Under the pieces are notes generated by a model. That model was not told the origin of the DNA. It saw nothing but the letters and a program-made list of their open reading frames with translations, and searched no databases. From an uncultured Eubacterium sp. (GTDB lineage Bacteria > Bacillota > Clostridia > Lachnospirales > Lachnospiraceae): a DNA stretch of 54,788 nt. Made by a program: the position numbers and the translations under genes. Shown piece by piece: positions 25,305 through 34,597 of the stretch. Location: assembly GCA_910580075.1 (NCBI GenBank), contig CAJTVR010000022.1, positions 1 through 54,788 of the forward strand. The letters are read 5' to 3'. Numbering within the stretch: position 1 is the first letter of the stretch; every line of letters starts with the position of its first letter.

Positions 25305-26516
25305 TCAGCCTCCTTTCCGCTGTTTTATATATTCTTCTATTTTCATCCGGATTCCGGCAGCATCATATTCTTTCAGGTCCAGATATTTTTTAATGATGAA
25401 AAGGCTGCGTTCAATATCCTCAACAGATTCCGTACCAATGCCAAAACGGATAAAACGCTTTGTACTTTCCCCGTATGCACCGCCTGGCACAGCAGCAATA
25501 TTATGATTGAACAAAAGGTCAAAAACCAGGTCATCAGCCTGTCCCGGAAATGCAGATACATCGATCAGAAAATAAAACGTGCCTGTCCCCTCCAGTACAT
25601 GCATGCCCATCCGGTCCATGATTTTACGCACCTCTTTCCGCTTTGCTGCCATGTCTTGTGCCTGCGGAATGGTGGCTTCCAGTATCTGGTCAAAGTGCTT
25701 TGCCATATATTCCTGCAAAACAGTTGCCGCACAGGTAATCAGATGCTGGTTCAGCTTAAGCAGCTGTGCGGCAACATCCCGGTGTGATATGGTATAGCCG
25801 ACCCTCCAGCCTGAAATTCCCATATTTTTCGAAAGGGAATTTACGACAATCACATGTTCCTTTTCTTCGTCAAGTTCTGCAAACGAAATAAACCGGTCTT
25901 TTGCCATAAGAAAATCACTATAAGCTTCATCTGCCAGAATAAAAAAATTCTTCTGTCTGGCTAAATCCAGCAGGTATTCCATTTCATCCCGCGTATACAG
26001 CTTTCCGGACGGATTATTTGGATTGTTTACAATCAGTACTTTTGTCTTGTCTGACAGATAATTCTCCCACTGCCGTACTTCTTCATAATAAGGTATGGCA
26101 ACACGTTTCCCGCCCGCAAGCCGGATCAGTTCCGGATACGAAAGCCAGGCAGGTTCATGATAAGCCGCTTCCTCCCCTTCGCACAGGCAAGCCTTCAGCA
26201 CCATAAAAATCAATGGCTTGGATCCGGCGCTGACCACGATTTCTGATTGAGCGTCCACTGCTGCCCCGTAACGCCTGCGATACATCCCGGCAATCTTTTC
26301 TCTTAAAACCGGCAGCCCCATGCTGTCGCTATAATGATATCCAGACTTCATATCTGAATCCGAAATCGGAAATTGCGGAATGTCAAAAAAAGCTTCCCCA
26401 AGAGAATAAGTATAGACTCTTTCTCCCCTGCTTTTTTTTTCATAAACAATCTGATTCACAAAAATAGAAAGCGCTTCCGGAATATTCTCCACAAACGAAT
26501 TTAAATCTGGCAACAT
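25305..26516 (-). CDS. class I/II aminotransferase
   Basis: A 403-residue fold-type I PLP aminotransferase of the AspC-like group. It has 'VNNPNNPSGKLYT', 'FILADEAYSDF', the PLP lysine in 'VVNSLSKNMGISGWRVGYT' and a C-terminal 'RFIRFGIG'. It would act on an amino or keto acid. Together with the ATP-grasp ligase just upstream it may supply and attach an amino acid to the glycan; that is inference. TAGGAGAGAAAAG precedes the ATG. An A9 run lies near the 5' end of the coding strand (26432-26440). Confidence 0.82.
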   Translation of the reverse strand: MLPDLNSFVENIPEALSIFVNQIVYEKKSRGERVYTYSLGEAFFDIPQFPISDSDMKSGYHYSDSMGLPVLREKIAGMYRRRYGAAVDAQSEIVVSAGSKPLIFMVLKACLCEGEEAAYHEPAWLSYPELIRLAGGKRVAIPYYEEVRQWENYLSDKTKVLIVNNPNNPSGKLYTRDEMEYLLDLARQKNFFILADEAYSDFLMAKDRFISFAELDEEKEHVIVVNSLSKNMGISGWRVGYTISHRDVAAQLLKLNQHLITCAATVLQEYMAKHFDQILEATIPQAQDMAAKRKEVRKIMDRMGMHVLEGTGTFYFLIDVSAFPGQADDLVFDLLFNHNIAAVPGGAYGESTKRFIRFGIGTESVEDIERSLFIIKKYLDLKEYDAAGIRMKIEEYIKQRKGG

Positions 26517-26543
26517 GTTCTTTTCTCTCCTAATACAATGCTA

Positions 26544-27761
26544 TCATACTGTCATTTCGTACATCATTTTTTTCTCGCACTCCAGCACATACTGCTGCGT
26601 TAATCGTTCTTTCGGGCCTTCCAGGATCTCATAGCCTGTCCTCTGGCTGTCGTTTTCAACGGCCTGAAAACAGCGTCCCTGTACGATTCCGGATCTGTCA
26701 TAATAACGGCTGGAAATGCTTTGATCCATATATTCCATCAGATGATGTTCTGTCCCGATCCGAAAGCCTGCCGGAAAATCATAAAAAAAATAGACGCCGG
26801 CACGTCCGGTCTGCTGGTGCATGCCTTCTTTTAGTTCCAGTCCATGCTGGACCTTGCAAAGATCACCCAGATAGTCCGCTCCTGAAACAATATCTGTCAG
26901 ATCCGAAGCAATAAATCCGCTCGACCTGGCTCCGATTTCAATTGGAGACATTTGTCCGTCTTCTTTCAGAATCAGCTCCAGATGCCCGAAACAGGCGGAA
27001 AAACCAAGCGACTGATAACACTTCACTGCAAAATGTGCGATTTTTTCCAGTGTACCGGGCGGTGTGCATCCGTAATGGAGCCTGACTGCAATGCGGTTGT
27101 CTGTCGTATTTTTTGTATGTGACTTTTCTGAAATCCCATATACACAGACATTTCCGGATACATCTCCAAGCATCTCTGCCGTATATTCCGTACCTTCCAC
27201 AAATTCTTCGATTACAGCCGTCCTGTTTGATGCTTCCCGGACTGCTTTTTGAAAAGCTTGTCTGCATTGTTTTTTTGGACTGTTTTTGTAAAGCACTGTA
27301 ATGCCGCGGGAAGATGCCGCATTATCCGGCTTTACAATCAGTTTCATATCAGCATTCAGTTCAAACAGGCTTTCATCATATGTCTTCCTTCGAAAGGACA
27401 GACGGTTCAAAAGTCCGTCAGCCTCCCATTTTTGTGTCATTTCCGACTTCGACACCGCTCTTTTTAATCCTTCATCCGAAATAGTATTAAGTCCGGCCGC
27501 CCTGCTAAGATAAGCAGCTGACACAACAGCTGCATCCATCGAAGAATACACCTGCTCCAGTCTGTCTGGCAGTCCTTCCTTCTCAAGTAAAAACAAAATC
27601 TTTTCTGCGTCCTTTACATCTGCCTGAAAATGCCTGTCTCCTCTGACAGCAGGCTGCTCATTCCAGTCTGCAACATAAACCATATACCCTTTCTTTTTCC
27701 ATTTGCAGTAAATTCCATAATTTAACGGATTCCCGCCCAGCATTAGAACTGCCTTATTCAT
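26544..27761 (-). CDS. ATP-grasp ligase
   Basis: A 405-residue ATP-grasp enzyme similar to the carboxylate-amine ligases annotated as carbamoyl-phosphate-synthase-like. It shows the N-terminal 'AVLMLGGNPLNYGIYCKWK', the nucleotide-binding 'KLIVKPDNAASSRGITVLYK', 'VIEEFVEGTEYTAE' and the metal-ligand stretch 'GHLELILKEDGQMSPIEIGAR'. Likely forms an amide or peptide-like bond between a carboxylate and an amine, possibly decorating the glycan or its precursor. GGAGGAATATCAGGA marks the ATG at 27761, which overlaps the preceding gene by 8 bp. Confidence 0.8.
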   Translation of the reverse strand: MNKAVLMLGGNPLNYGIYCKWKKKGYMVYVADWNEQPAVRGDRHFQADVKDAEKILFLLEKEGLPDRLEQVYSSMDAAVVSAAYLSRAAGLNTISDEGLKRAVSKSEMTQKWEADGLLNRLSFRRKTYDESLFELNADMKLIVKPDNAASSRGITVLYKNSPKKQCRQAFQKAVREASNRTAVIEEFVEGTEYTAEMLGDVSGNVCVYGISEKSHTKNTTDNRIAVRLHYGCTPPGTLEKIAHFAVKCYQSLGFSACFGHLELILKEDGQMSPIEIGARSSGFIASDLTDIVSGADYLGDLCKVQHGLELKEGMHQQTGRAGVYFFYDFPAGFRIGTEHHLMEYMDQSISSRYYDRSGIVQGRCFQAVENDSQRTGYEILEGPKERLTQQYVLECEKKMMYEMTV

Positions 27762-29028
27762 TCCTGATATTCCTCCTGTAATCACAAAGGATATAATCCG
27801 TGATTCGTTTGGAAGCCCCTTTATGCACGGCAAAATGCTGATTTGCAAACATACGGATTTCCTGACACGTTTGATTATAAAATTCCCTGCCGCTTAATTT
27901 CTGCATGCATTTTTGTACTTCCTCCCAGTTATCTGCCACGAAAAAATGAGAAGAAACCGCTTCCATTTCGCTGTTTAAAACAACTCCTGCGTCACAGTAA
28001 ATCACAGGTTTTCCCATTGCTGTAAACGGCAGAAGAATGGATGAATAATCCGAAAGAAGCACATCGGTATTCTGAAACACTGCTTCGACCGGGGAATCCA
28101 GGTCGATATAAACCCCGGCATCCTCAAGTGCCTTCAGATACCCCTTCTTGTCCCTTTCTTTCATATCCCCTCTTAGTATAAGTTCATCAAACATCATCGG
28201 ATGCGGCCGGAAACCAAACTGAATTGTCCGGCTGCACCTGGCAAGTGCCAGAAAATCATCTTTATACCGCAAAAAATTGGAACCTCCGGCTCCGATTTCA
28301 TGGCTGGAAGTCCATCTTGGCGTCCAGGTAACTTTAGGCACAAAATCCCCCTGTGCTGTACGCTCAGACTGTTCTTTCTGCTGTTTTAATATATGCTCCA
28401 GATAGGGATATCCCAGAAAGACCTTTTTGCGCAGCCTGTCTCTGCCTTTTTTCCGGCCTCTTACATGTTCTTTTAATTCTGCCTGACTGGATGCAAAAAA
28501 TAAATGCATATACTCAAAAAACGGGTTCTGCGCATTCTCCCTGTCAATTTTCCTGGAACCGGAACATCCATATGGAATATAGCAGCATCTTACCGATCTG
28601 GCCAGACAGGAAGCCCACAGAATTTTGGAATAAAGCCGGGGATATTGTTCAAAAAAGATAACATAATCCAGATTCCATTTTTTCACATCTGTGCCTAAAC
28701 TGGCAGCCGGAATGGCATCCTGATACTTCTCATACGGAAAATGATCCTTGCCGTCTTGTTTCGTTATACGGTTACGGACAGGTGAAACAAGAATGACGGT
28801 TTCAAACTCTTTTCTTGACTGCATTTCCTGATAAACGCCGATTCCTTTTTCAGACAAACCGCCCCTTGCTATAAATCCGACCCGGATGATCTTTCCTGGT
28901 TTTTTCGAAGACTGCCGCATTACGCGGCTGATCAGAAATCCTGAAGATAAGCAATGCCATCTTTTCCAGCAGGCTTTTGCTGCCCTTTTGGGAACTCCAT
29001 GTAAAGGCTGTATCACATCCTGCATCAT
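27754..29028 (-). CDS. CDP-glycerol glycerophosphotransferase family protein
   Basis: A 424-residue protein of the TagB/TagF-like family, which moves glycerol-phosphate or ribitol-phosphate units from CDP-activated donors to glycan or teichoic acid. The C-terminal half has 'VTWTPRWTSSHE', 'FGFRPHPMMFDEL', 'VLLSDYSSILLPFTAMGKPVIY', all typical of the family. No tagD-like CDP-glycerol synthase is present; the LicC-like protein could supply a CDP-activated donor. The ATG overlaps the FdtA-like stop (ATGA), and AAAGGAATTG precedes it. Confidence 0.82.
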   Translation of the reverse strand: MMQDVIQPLHGVPKRAAKACWKRWHCLSSGFLISRVMRQSSKKPGKIIRVGFIARGGLSEKGIGVYQEMQSRKEFETVILVSPVRNRITKQDGKDHFPYEKYQDAIPAASLGTDVKKWNLDYVIFFEQYPRLYSKILWASCLARSVRCCYIPYGCSGSRKIDRENAQNPFFEYMHLFFASSQAELKEHVRGRKKGRDRLRKKVFLGYPYLEHILKQQKEQSERTAQGDFVPKVTWTPRWTSSHEIGAGGSNFLRYKDDFLALARCSRTIQFGFRPHPMMFDELILRGDMKERDKKGYLKALEDAGVYIDLDSPVEAVFQNTDVLLSDYSSILLPFTAMGKPVIYCDAGVVLNSEMEAVSSHFFVADNWEEVQKCMQKLSGREFYNQTCQEIRMFANQHFAVHKGASKRITDYILCDYRRNIRNE

Positions 29029-29477
29029 TTCACAATTCCTTTCTGTCTGATGATATTTGCGCTTTCTGCCTGATGTCCGGAAACACCAGCTGCTTTCAAA
29101 AATTCACCATAATCCCGGATATAGTCATCTTCATCATACAGCTCGGATGCCAGTACAAGCAGTACTGCTCCAGGTGAAAAATCAAACATTTCCCTCCACA
29201 TATCATTCGCCACATACAGGCCCTCATACGGCCTTTCCAGCGGTACCACTTTCTGTTCCCTGCCATTATCCAGTTTTATTTTACAGCTTCCATGTATACA
29301 GACCAGTATCTGCTCCAGCTTTTTATGTGCATGCTTTCCACGGACAAATCCATCCGCAGTATCATACAAAAAGTACACCCGCTTAATCTGGAACGGGATA
29401 TCTTTAAATTCTTCTAATGCAATCAGCTGCCCGCGCTGGTCACCGTGCGGCTGAAACACATACTTTGTAACTAACAC
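29025..29477 (-). CDS. FdtA-like nucleotide-sugar 3,4-ketoisomerase (cupin)
   Basis: A 150-residue single-cupin protein of the WxcM/FdtA/QdtA family. These isomerise dTDP-4-keto-6-deoxyglucose to the 3-keto sugar before 3-amination. Motifs include 'FQPHGDQRGQLIALEE', 'KRVYFLYD', the active-site 'RGKHAHKKLEQILVCI' and 'SELYDEDDYIRDY'. A GTG at 29477, six bases after GAGGGGG, gives the normal family length; upstream in-frame starts would lie inside the ABC transporter gene. Its natural partner is the DegT aminotransferase some 13 kb downstream in the same operon. Confidence 0.82.
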   Translation of the reverse strand: MLVTKYVFQPHGDQRGQLIALEEFKDIPFQIKRVYFLYDTADGFVRGKHAHKKLEQILVCIHGSCKIKLDNGREQKVVPLERPYEGLYVANDMWREMFDFSPGAVLLVLASELYDEDDYIRDYGEFLKAAGVSGHQAESANIIRQKGIVK

Positions 29478-29493
29478 AGTATTCCCCCTCTTT

Positions 29494-31245
29494 TTACCGT
29501 TCCAAAAGCACCTCTGCATCCTGAACCCGCAGGACATGTTCACATTTTTCAATGGTTGTCAGGCGATGTGCAATAATCACAATGGTTGTTTTGCCCAGCA
29601 GTCTGCTGATAGATTGCATGACATCTGCCTCTGTCTCGTTATCCAGAGCAGAAGTCGCTTCGTCAAAAACCAGAATCTGTGGATGCGTATACAATGCCCT
29701 GGCAATTCCAATTCTCTGCCTTTGTCCTCCCGACAAGCGCACGCCCCGTTCTCCGATTTCTGTATCCAGCTGCTCCGGAAGTGATCTGACAAATTCATCC
29801 AGGGAAGCCTCTTTTAAAGCTGTCCAGATTTCCCGGTCATCTGCTTCGTTCTGCCTGATTCCAAAAGCTACGTTTTCACGAATGGAACCATCCAGCATAA
29901 AAATATTCTGCGGTATATACCCAATCAGACGGTTCCACTCCTTTCTATGTCCGGCAATATCTGCCCCGTCTGCTAACACCAGTCCTTCATAAGGCGTTAA
30001 CAGTCCAAGCAGAATATCCGCCGTTGTTGTCTTTCCAGAACCAGAAGTTCCGACAAGTCCAACCGATTCTCCTTTTTTCACAGACAGACTGACATTTTTT
30101 AAAATAGGAGTTTGGGAACCCGGATACCGATAGGACACATTCTCAAACACCAGATCCCTTTGAAAACCAAAAGATTCCGTTTCATGCTTCTGTTCCGTTA
30201 ACATCTGTGCCGTATCATAATGCCTTTTCGTCTCATTTAAATACTCAATCATCTTATCCAGTTTTGGCTCCCGGTAGGCAATTTCACCCAGGGCGCTCGA
30301 GATCCTGTTCACAGACGGAAGAAGCCGGATGGCTGCCATAGCCGCTGCTGCAAGTATCGGTACAATTTCATTTAAATTCTCCCCGCTATAAATCAGCAGG
30401 GCAATCAAAAGAAACATCGTACTCATGCTTGCTGCCTCAATAATAAATTTGGGAACGATTGTCAGTATATTTTTTCTGCGCGTAACCATAACATGCCGGC
30501 TGCCGTATCTTTCGAACTTTTCCTGGAAAAACGGCTCCTTATTCATGATCTTTACTTCTTTGATCCCCTGTATTGCCTGTAAAAGCCATTTATACATACC
30601 AGCTGCCGTCCGCTGATGCTCCGCTCCTACCCGGTACAACACTGGTTTAATCACCAGCATAATGCCCAAAAGCAATACAGCCAGTACTGCTCCCATTGCT
30701 GCCGTAATCATTGGAGAAATAATAAGCATGCTGGTAATCAGCATCAGCGACACCACCAGTTCTGTAAGGATTTCCAGCAAAACAACCAGCATATAAAACC
30801 CCTCTCCGGCATCTGTACTGATTACCCGTATGACCTCTCCTGAATTGATTCCCAGATAATATTCATACGGCCTGTTTAAAAAGCTGTCCAAAAGCTTTTT
30901 CTGCACCTTCAGCAGATTCCCATATGTAAAACGGTACTGAAGGTTATATTCAAAAACCAGATATGCATTTTTTAAAATATACAGCAGAGCAAGTATGACC
31001 GCAGTAAAAATCAGAAAGGAATCCGCTGACTGCAGCCCAAACATGTCACAGGCTGCAATGACATACTCTTGTTCCATCGTGCCTTGCGGATCCATGGCAG
31101 CATTCATAAAAGGCACTGCCAGTGATACAGAAAACAGTTCCAGCAGCCCGCCAATTACCATAAAAACTGCTAACTGTATGATTTTAAACTTTTGATTTCT
31201 CGATAAAATCCCGCCAAATTTTTTGATTACACGTACAAACGACAT
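29494..31245 (-). CDS. PglK-like ABC flippase (fused permease/ATPase)
   Basis: A 583-residue half-transporter with an N-terminal ABC exporter membrane domain (about residues 25-320, five to six helices) and a C-terminal ATPase. Walker A is GTSGSGKTT (399-407), the signature is 'GERGVRLSGGQRQRIGIARAL' (about 490-505) and Walker B is 'ILVFDEATSALD'. Relatives such as Campylobacter PglK and MsbA flip lipid-linked oligosaccharides or lipids. No Wzx-type flippase is present in the operon, so this is the likely exporter of undecaprenyl-linked repeat units. AGGGGCGGGAA precedes the ATG. Confidence 0.86.
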   Translation of the reverse strand: MSFVRVIKKFGGILSRNQKFKIIQLAVFMVIGGLLELFSVSLAVPFMNAAMDPQGTMEQEYVIAACDMFGLQSADSFLIFTAVILALLYILKNAYLVFEYNLQYRFTYGNLLKVQKKLLDSFLNRPYEYYLGINSGEVIRVISTDAGEGFYMLVVLLEILTELVVSLMLITSMLIISPMITAAMGAVLAVLLLGIMLVIKPVLYRVGAEHQRTAAGMYKWLLQAIQGIKEVKIMNKEPFFQEKFERYGSRHVMVTRRKNILTIVPKFIIEAASMSTMFLLIALLIYSGENLNEIVPILAAAAMAAIRLLPSVNRISSALGEIAYREPKLDKMIEYLNETKRHYDTAQMLTEQKHETESFGFQRDLVFENVSYRYPGSQTPILKNVSLSVKKGESVGLVGTSGSGKTTTADILLGLLTPYEGLVLADGADIAGHRKEWNRLIGYIPQNIFMLDGSIRENVAFGIRQNEADDREIWTALKEASLDEFVRSLPEQLDTEIGERGVRLSGGQRQRIGIARALYTHPQILVFDEATSALDNETEADVMQSISRLLGKTTIVIIAHRLTTIEKCEHVLRVQDAEVLLER

Positions 31246-31265
31246 TTCCCGCCCCTGAATCTTTT

Positions 31266-32243
31266 TTATATACCATAATGGTTCCGTACAAGTTTTACTT
31301 CCTGAATGCTTTTTTTATAAGCGGCTGTATTGATGACTGCTTTTTTTAATTTTTCTAAATTCATAATTCCAAGCATGCCATTGACAATACCCGTAACGAT
31401 ATTTCTTTTATTCTGAAACATATTTATAATGATTCTATACCGGATGTATGTCCACGCTTCATTCCATCGGTACAGATATGATTTTCTGGCAGTTTTATAG
31501 CAGTACTTCTGCTTCACCTGATGCTCCATTCGAAGAAACGCAGGCTTAAAAAATTCATCCTGGCTTCTGGATATGGAATTTCCAACCCGGTATAAAACAG
31601 TGTATGCATCCATACGGTTCATCTGAAACCCGCTGTCAAGCAGCCGCATTTTTACCGGCCAGTCTTCGATATTGCGGATACTGCGGTCATATCCTCCCGC
31701 CATTAAAAGATCCGCTTTATTCGTAAAGCAGGTCGGAGAACACAAAACTTCTCTCTTTGCAATATATTCCCGCTGCTTTTCTGCTGACAGGCCGGCAAAT
31801 TTTTTCTGGTATAACTGTTCTTCATAATCAATAAAATATTTTCTACGTCCTTCATCACCGGAAAAAGACAAGTGCTTTGCATAAACCATGCCATGACATT
31901 CGTGCCGGCTGATAAAATCCACATATTTTTCTATACAGTCCGGCAGCAGGATATCATCCGCCGCAATCCCTTTAAACCATTCAGTTACAACCATCCGCAT
32001 GCACAGAGCCATATGCCTGCTGACTCCCAGATTTTTTGCGGTTTTGCGTACCTTTACAGAAAGAAAGCGGGATTTATGATTTCTCACCCAGCTTTTTATC
32101 AAAGCATAAGAGTTGTCTGTGGAACAATCATCCGAAACTGCTAAATGAATCTTTTGATAAGTCTGATTTTTAATGCTCTCCAGTGTTTCTAATACAGTAT
32201 TTTGTGAATGATAGCTGATCACCAAAACGGTTACTTCCTGCAT
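31266..32243 (-). CDS. GT2 glycosyltransferase
   Basis: A 325-residue family-2 glycosyltransferase with 'VTVLVISYHSQNTVLETLESI', 'LAVSDDCSTDNSY' and an 'IAADDILLPD' variant of the DXD site. It should add one residue of the repeat unit on the cytoplasmic side. It overlaps the end of the acyltransferase gene by 13 bp; AAGGAGCAGG precedes the ATG. Confidence 0.85.
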   Translation of the reverse strand: MQEVTVLVISYHSQNTVLETLESIKNQTYQKIHLAVSDDCSTDNSYALIKSWVRNHKSRFLSVKVRKTAKNLGVSRHMALCMRMVVTEWFKGIAADDILLPDCIEKYVDFISRHECHGMVYAKHLSFSGDEGRRKYFIDYEEQLYQKKFAGLSAEKQREYIAKREVLCSPTCFTNKADLLMAGGYDRSIRNIEDWPVKMRLLDSGFQMNRMDAYTVLYRVGNSISRSQDEFFKPAFLRMEHQVKQKYCYKTARKSYLYRWNEAWTYIRYRIIINMFQNKRNIVTGIVNGMLGIMNLEKLKKAVINTAAYKKSIQEVKLVRNHYGI

Positions 32244-33340
32244 AACGTTCCTGCTCCTTTTGGATTGCCTGATATTTTTCCAATCGCCCAGCCAGCTGTT
32301 CTGCTCAATCCCGGTTCAATAATGTATGCTGAAAAAGTCGAAAATCCAGCAATCATCAGAATTTGAATCAGTGTATATAAAGTCTGAGACGATTGAATAT
32401 TGATCCTGTTTAACAGCCCGAGTGTAATATAAATCAACGGATAATGCCAAATATAGATACTCATGGAAATTTTTCTTACAGATTCTGAAATTTTTTTCAT
32501 CGTTATTCCCTGAATCTGTATATGTGATGCAATCCACGCAACAGGATTCCAGAAAAATATCTGCACAACAATCCACATATCTGCAGCAGAATAGACCTGA
32601 TGATACGATTCATAACCAAGCAATTCAAAAATAAACAGAAAAAGAATCATAAAACAAAGTCCTGCAGATACCGCATTGCTAAGCCTGATCTTTTTTCTCA
32701 TGACTTCAAACTGGTACATAATGATTCCAGAAGAAAACGCAAATAATGCATATAATACACGGGTATCTGGCAAAGTTATATTGATGCCGCCATGCATTCC
32801 GGCTGCACATACAAGCAGTACAGCTGATACAATTATATTCGAATATTTTTTCATACATATGCAGACAGCCGCAAAGTAAACATACATGATATAAAGCACG
32901 TCAATAAACCAAAGAGGCTGATTATATGGATTTCCGCTTCCAATACCATAACCCGTTCTTAATAAAAACAGATCCAGAAAGCATTCAAACAGATTCACAT
33001 CCGCCTTATAATAATGGATATGAAACCATAGTCCCACCGGTAATGTTAAAAAGCTTAATTTGAAAAGCTTTCTATAATGCCTGATCAGAAAATCTCTAGA
33101 TACTGCTCCTGGTATTTTATTATGATCATGCACATGACGATATTTTTTGCTCAAATAATATCCTGATAATGTATAAAAAATCTGATTGACAAAAGAAGCC
33201 AGCATTACTTCTCCGGTAAAAGGAATGCTGAACAATCTTTCAAGAAATCGATTTACATAAAAACCCCGGATATGAAGCAATACAACACACAGAACAAAAA
33301 AGAGTTTTACAAACGCACAAATGTCTTCTTTTTCCTTCAT
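32231..33340 (-). CDS. membrane acyltransferase (acyltransferase 3 family)
   Basis: A 369-residue integral membrane protein with about ten hydrophobic segments. The N-terminal stretch 'DICAFVKLFFVLCVVLLHIRGFY' carries the histidine of helix 1 typical of acyltransferase-3 (OafA-like) enzymes. The C-terminal region 'SMSIYIWHYPLIYITLG' is also characteristic. It probably O-acetylates the glycan. GAGGTGAGAC sits before the ATG, 8 bp after the polymerase gene. Confidence 0.82.
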   Translation of the reverse strand: MKEKEDICAFVKLFFVLCVVLLHIRGFYVNRFLERLFSIPFTGEVMLASFVNQIFYTLSGYYLSKKYRHVHDHNKIPGAVSRDFLIRHYRKLFKLSFLTLPVGLWFHIHYYKADVNLFECFLDLFLLRTGYGIGSGNPYNQPLWFIDVLYIMYVYFAAVCICMKKYSNIIVSAVLLVCAAGMHGGINITLPDTRVLYALFAFSSGIIMYQFEVMRKKIRLSNAVSAGLCFMILFLFIFELLGYESYHQVYSAADMWIVVQIFFWNPVAWIASHIQIQGITMKKISESVRKISMSIYIWHYPLIYITLGLLNRINIQSSQTLYTLIQILMIAGFSTFSAYIIEPGLSRTAGWAIGKISGNPKGAGTLCRK

Positions 33341-33348
33341 GTCTCACC

Positions 33349-34584
33349 TCAGTCCTTCCTTCTGTCCAGCCTGATGATTCCCCTGCCATCACAAAACAGT
33401 GCAGTTATCAGCACTGCTGCGTAAAGATGGCTGCTCATCATAAACTGAAACGCATAAAACGCGATCATACATGAATACACGCATATTGCATAAAACACCA
33501 TCCACCACCCGCAGCGGGCAATTGCCCGCTTGTATATATATCCAATAATGCAACCATAAATGGCTGTAACCATTACAACTCCCGCAATCCCAAAATCCGT
33601 ATATGGTCCCGCAATAAAGGACGCAACCTGCCCGCCTGGAATGTCAATCGGATGTTTTGGAAGCAAAAGTCCCAGACGCTGGAACAGGCGTCCAAAAAAT
33701 CCAAACGAATGAATTCCTCTGGTAACCCACGCATGGCTGCTGATATACGCATCAAAAATATAAAATTGTTTTCCAAAATAAGTAATCAGCCAGTGAACCG
33801 GCTGGCCTGTAATTTCATCTGCAAAGCTTGTTTTTTGTGTTCTTTCTGCCAGAAACTGCATGACTGCAAGCGCAGCCATTCCAAGCACAATCATCTTTGG
33901 ACGGAGGCGTTTTTTTCTCTTTTTTGCGTCATTCATCTGCAGGCCATAGAAAAAGAAACATGCAAATTCTAAAACAAACTGAAGCAGCACTGTCCTCGCC
34001 ATTGTTGCAGCAATTGCAAGAACGTATTCTGCAGTTATGACAAAAAACCATATTTTTGTTTTCCGGCTTTTTTCCCTTAACACAAACCGCTTATATGCAT
34101 ATACGCAGAACAGAACTTCAATAAATACGACGCTGTATTTTCCAAGCAGGCTGTTCTGCTGCACGTACAGACTGTAATAGCGGATATTGCGGATAACATT
34201 ACTTCCAAAATATCCGCTGGATGCTGCCCGGACCATATAAAATACCGTCGCAACCGTCCCAGCTGATGCAATCAGCTGATACAAAGAAAACAAAACCGGA
34301 TTATAATTTAATTCACTTGCAGCATACGTTCTTTTTACCCTTGACGGCTGGTATGCCATTGTACATCCAGACACAAACGATACAATTCCCAGCAGGTAAA
34401 CAGCATAAGTCCCCGCCGAAATCTCATAATTTCTTCCGTCAAAAAAAATCAGATTGATAACTACGGATACGAATACCGGAGCTGAAAATGCAAGAACCGG
34501 ATTTAAAAGATCTTTGGATTTTGTATATACATACCAGCCATACATGGCCATGCAATACGCGGTAAATAACAGTAAATACTTCAT
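33349..34584 (-). CDS. Wzy-like polysaccharide polymerase
   Basis: A 411-residue polytopic membrane protein with about eleven predicted helices and a large external loop around residues 240-320 ('EITGQPVHWLITYFGKQFYIFDAY ...'). Topology, length and operon position fit an O-antigen/oligosaccharide repeat unit polymerase. Wzy proteins show little sequence conservation, so the call rests on architecture and context (Wzz-like protein and flippase in the same operon). Confidence 0.75.
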   Translation of the reverse strand: MKYLLLFTAYCMAMYGWYVYTKSKDLLNPVLAFSAPVFVSVVINLIFFDGRNYEISAGTYAVYLLGIVSFVSGCTMAYQPSRVKRTYAASELNYNPVLFSLYQLIASAGTVATVFYMVRAASSGYFGSNVIRNIRYYSLYVQQNSLLGKYSVVFIEVLFCVYAYKRFVLREKSRKTKIWFFVITAEYVLAIAATMARTVLLQFVLEFACFFFYGLQMNDAKKRKKRLRPKMIVLGMAALAVMQFLAERTQKTSFADEITGQPVHWLITYFGKQFYIFDAYISSHAWVTRGIHSFGFFGRLFQRLGLLLPKHPIDIPGGQVASFIAGPYTDFGIAGVVMVTAIYGCIIGYIYKRAIARCGWWMVFYAICVYSCMIAFYAFQFMMSSHLYAAVLITALFCDGRGIIRLDRRKD

Positions 34585-34597
34585 ACAAACGATTCTC

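Noticed and set aside
26432..26440. A9 run near the start of the class I/II aminotransferase gene as another slippage site
   Set aside because: A/T runs of eight or nine are common in AT-rich genomes and usually encode lysines; without read data it is not comparable to the G9 tracts.
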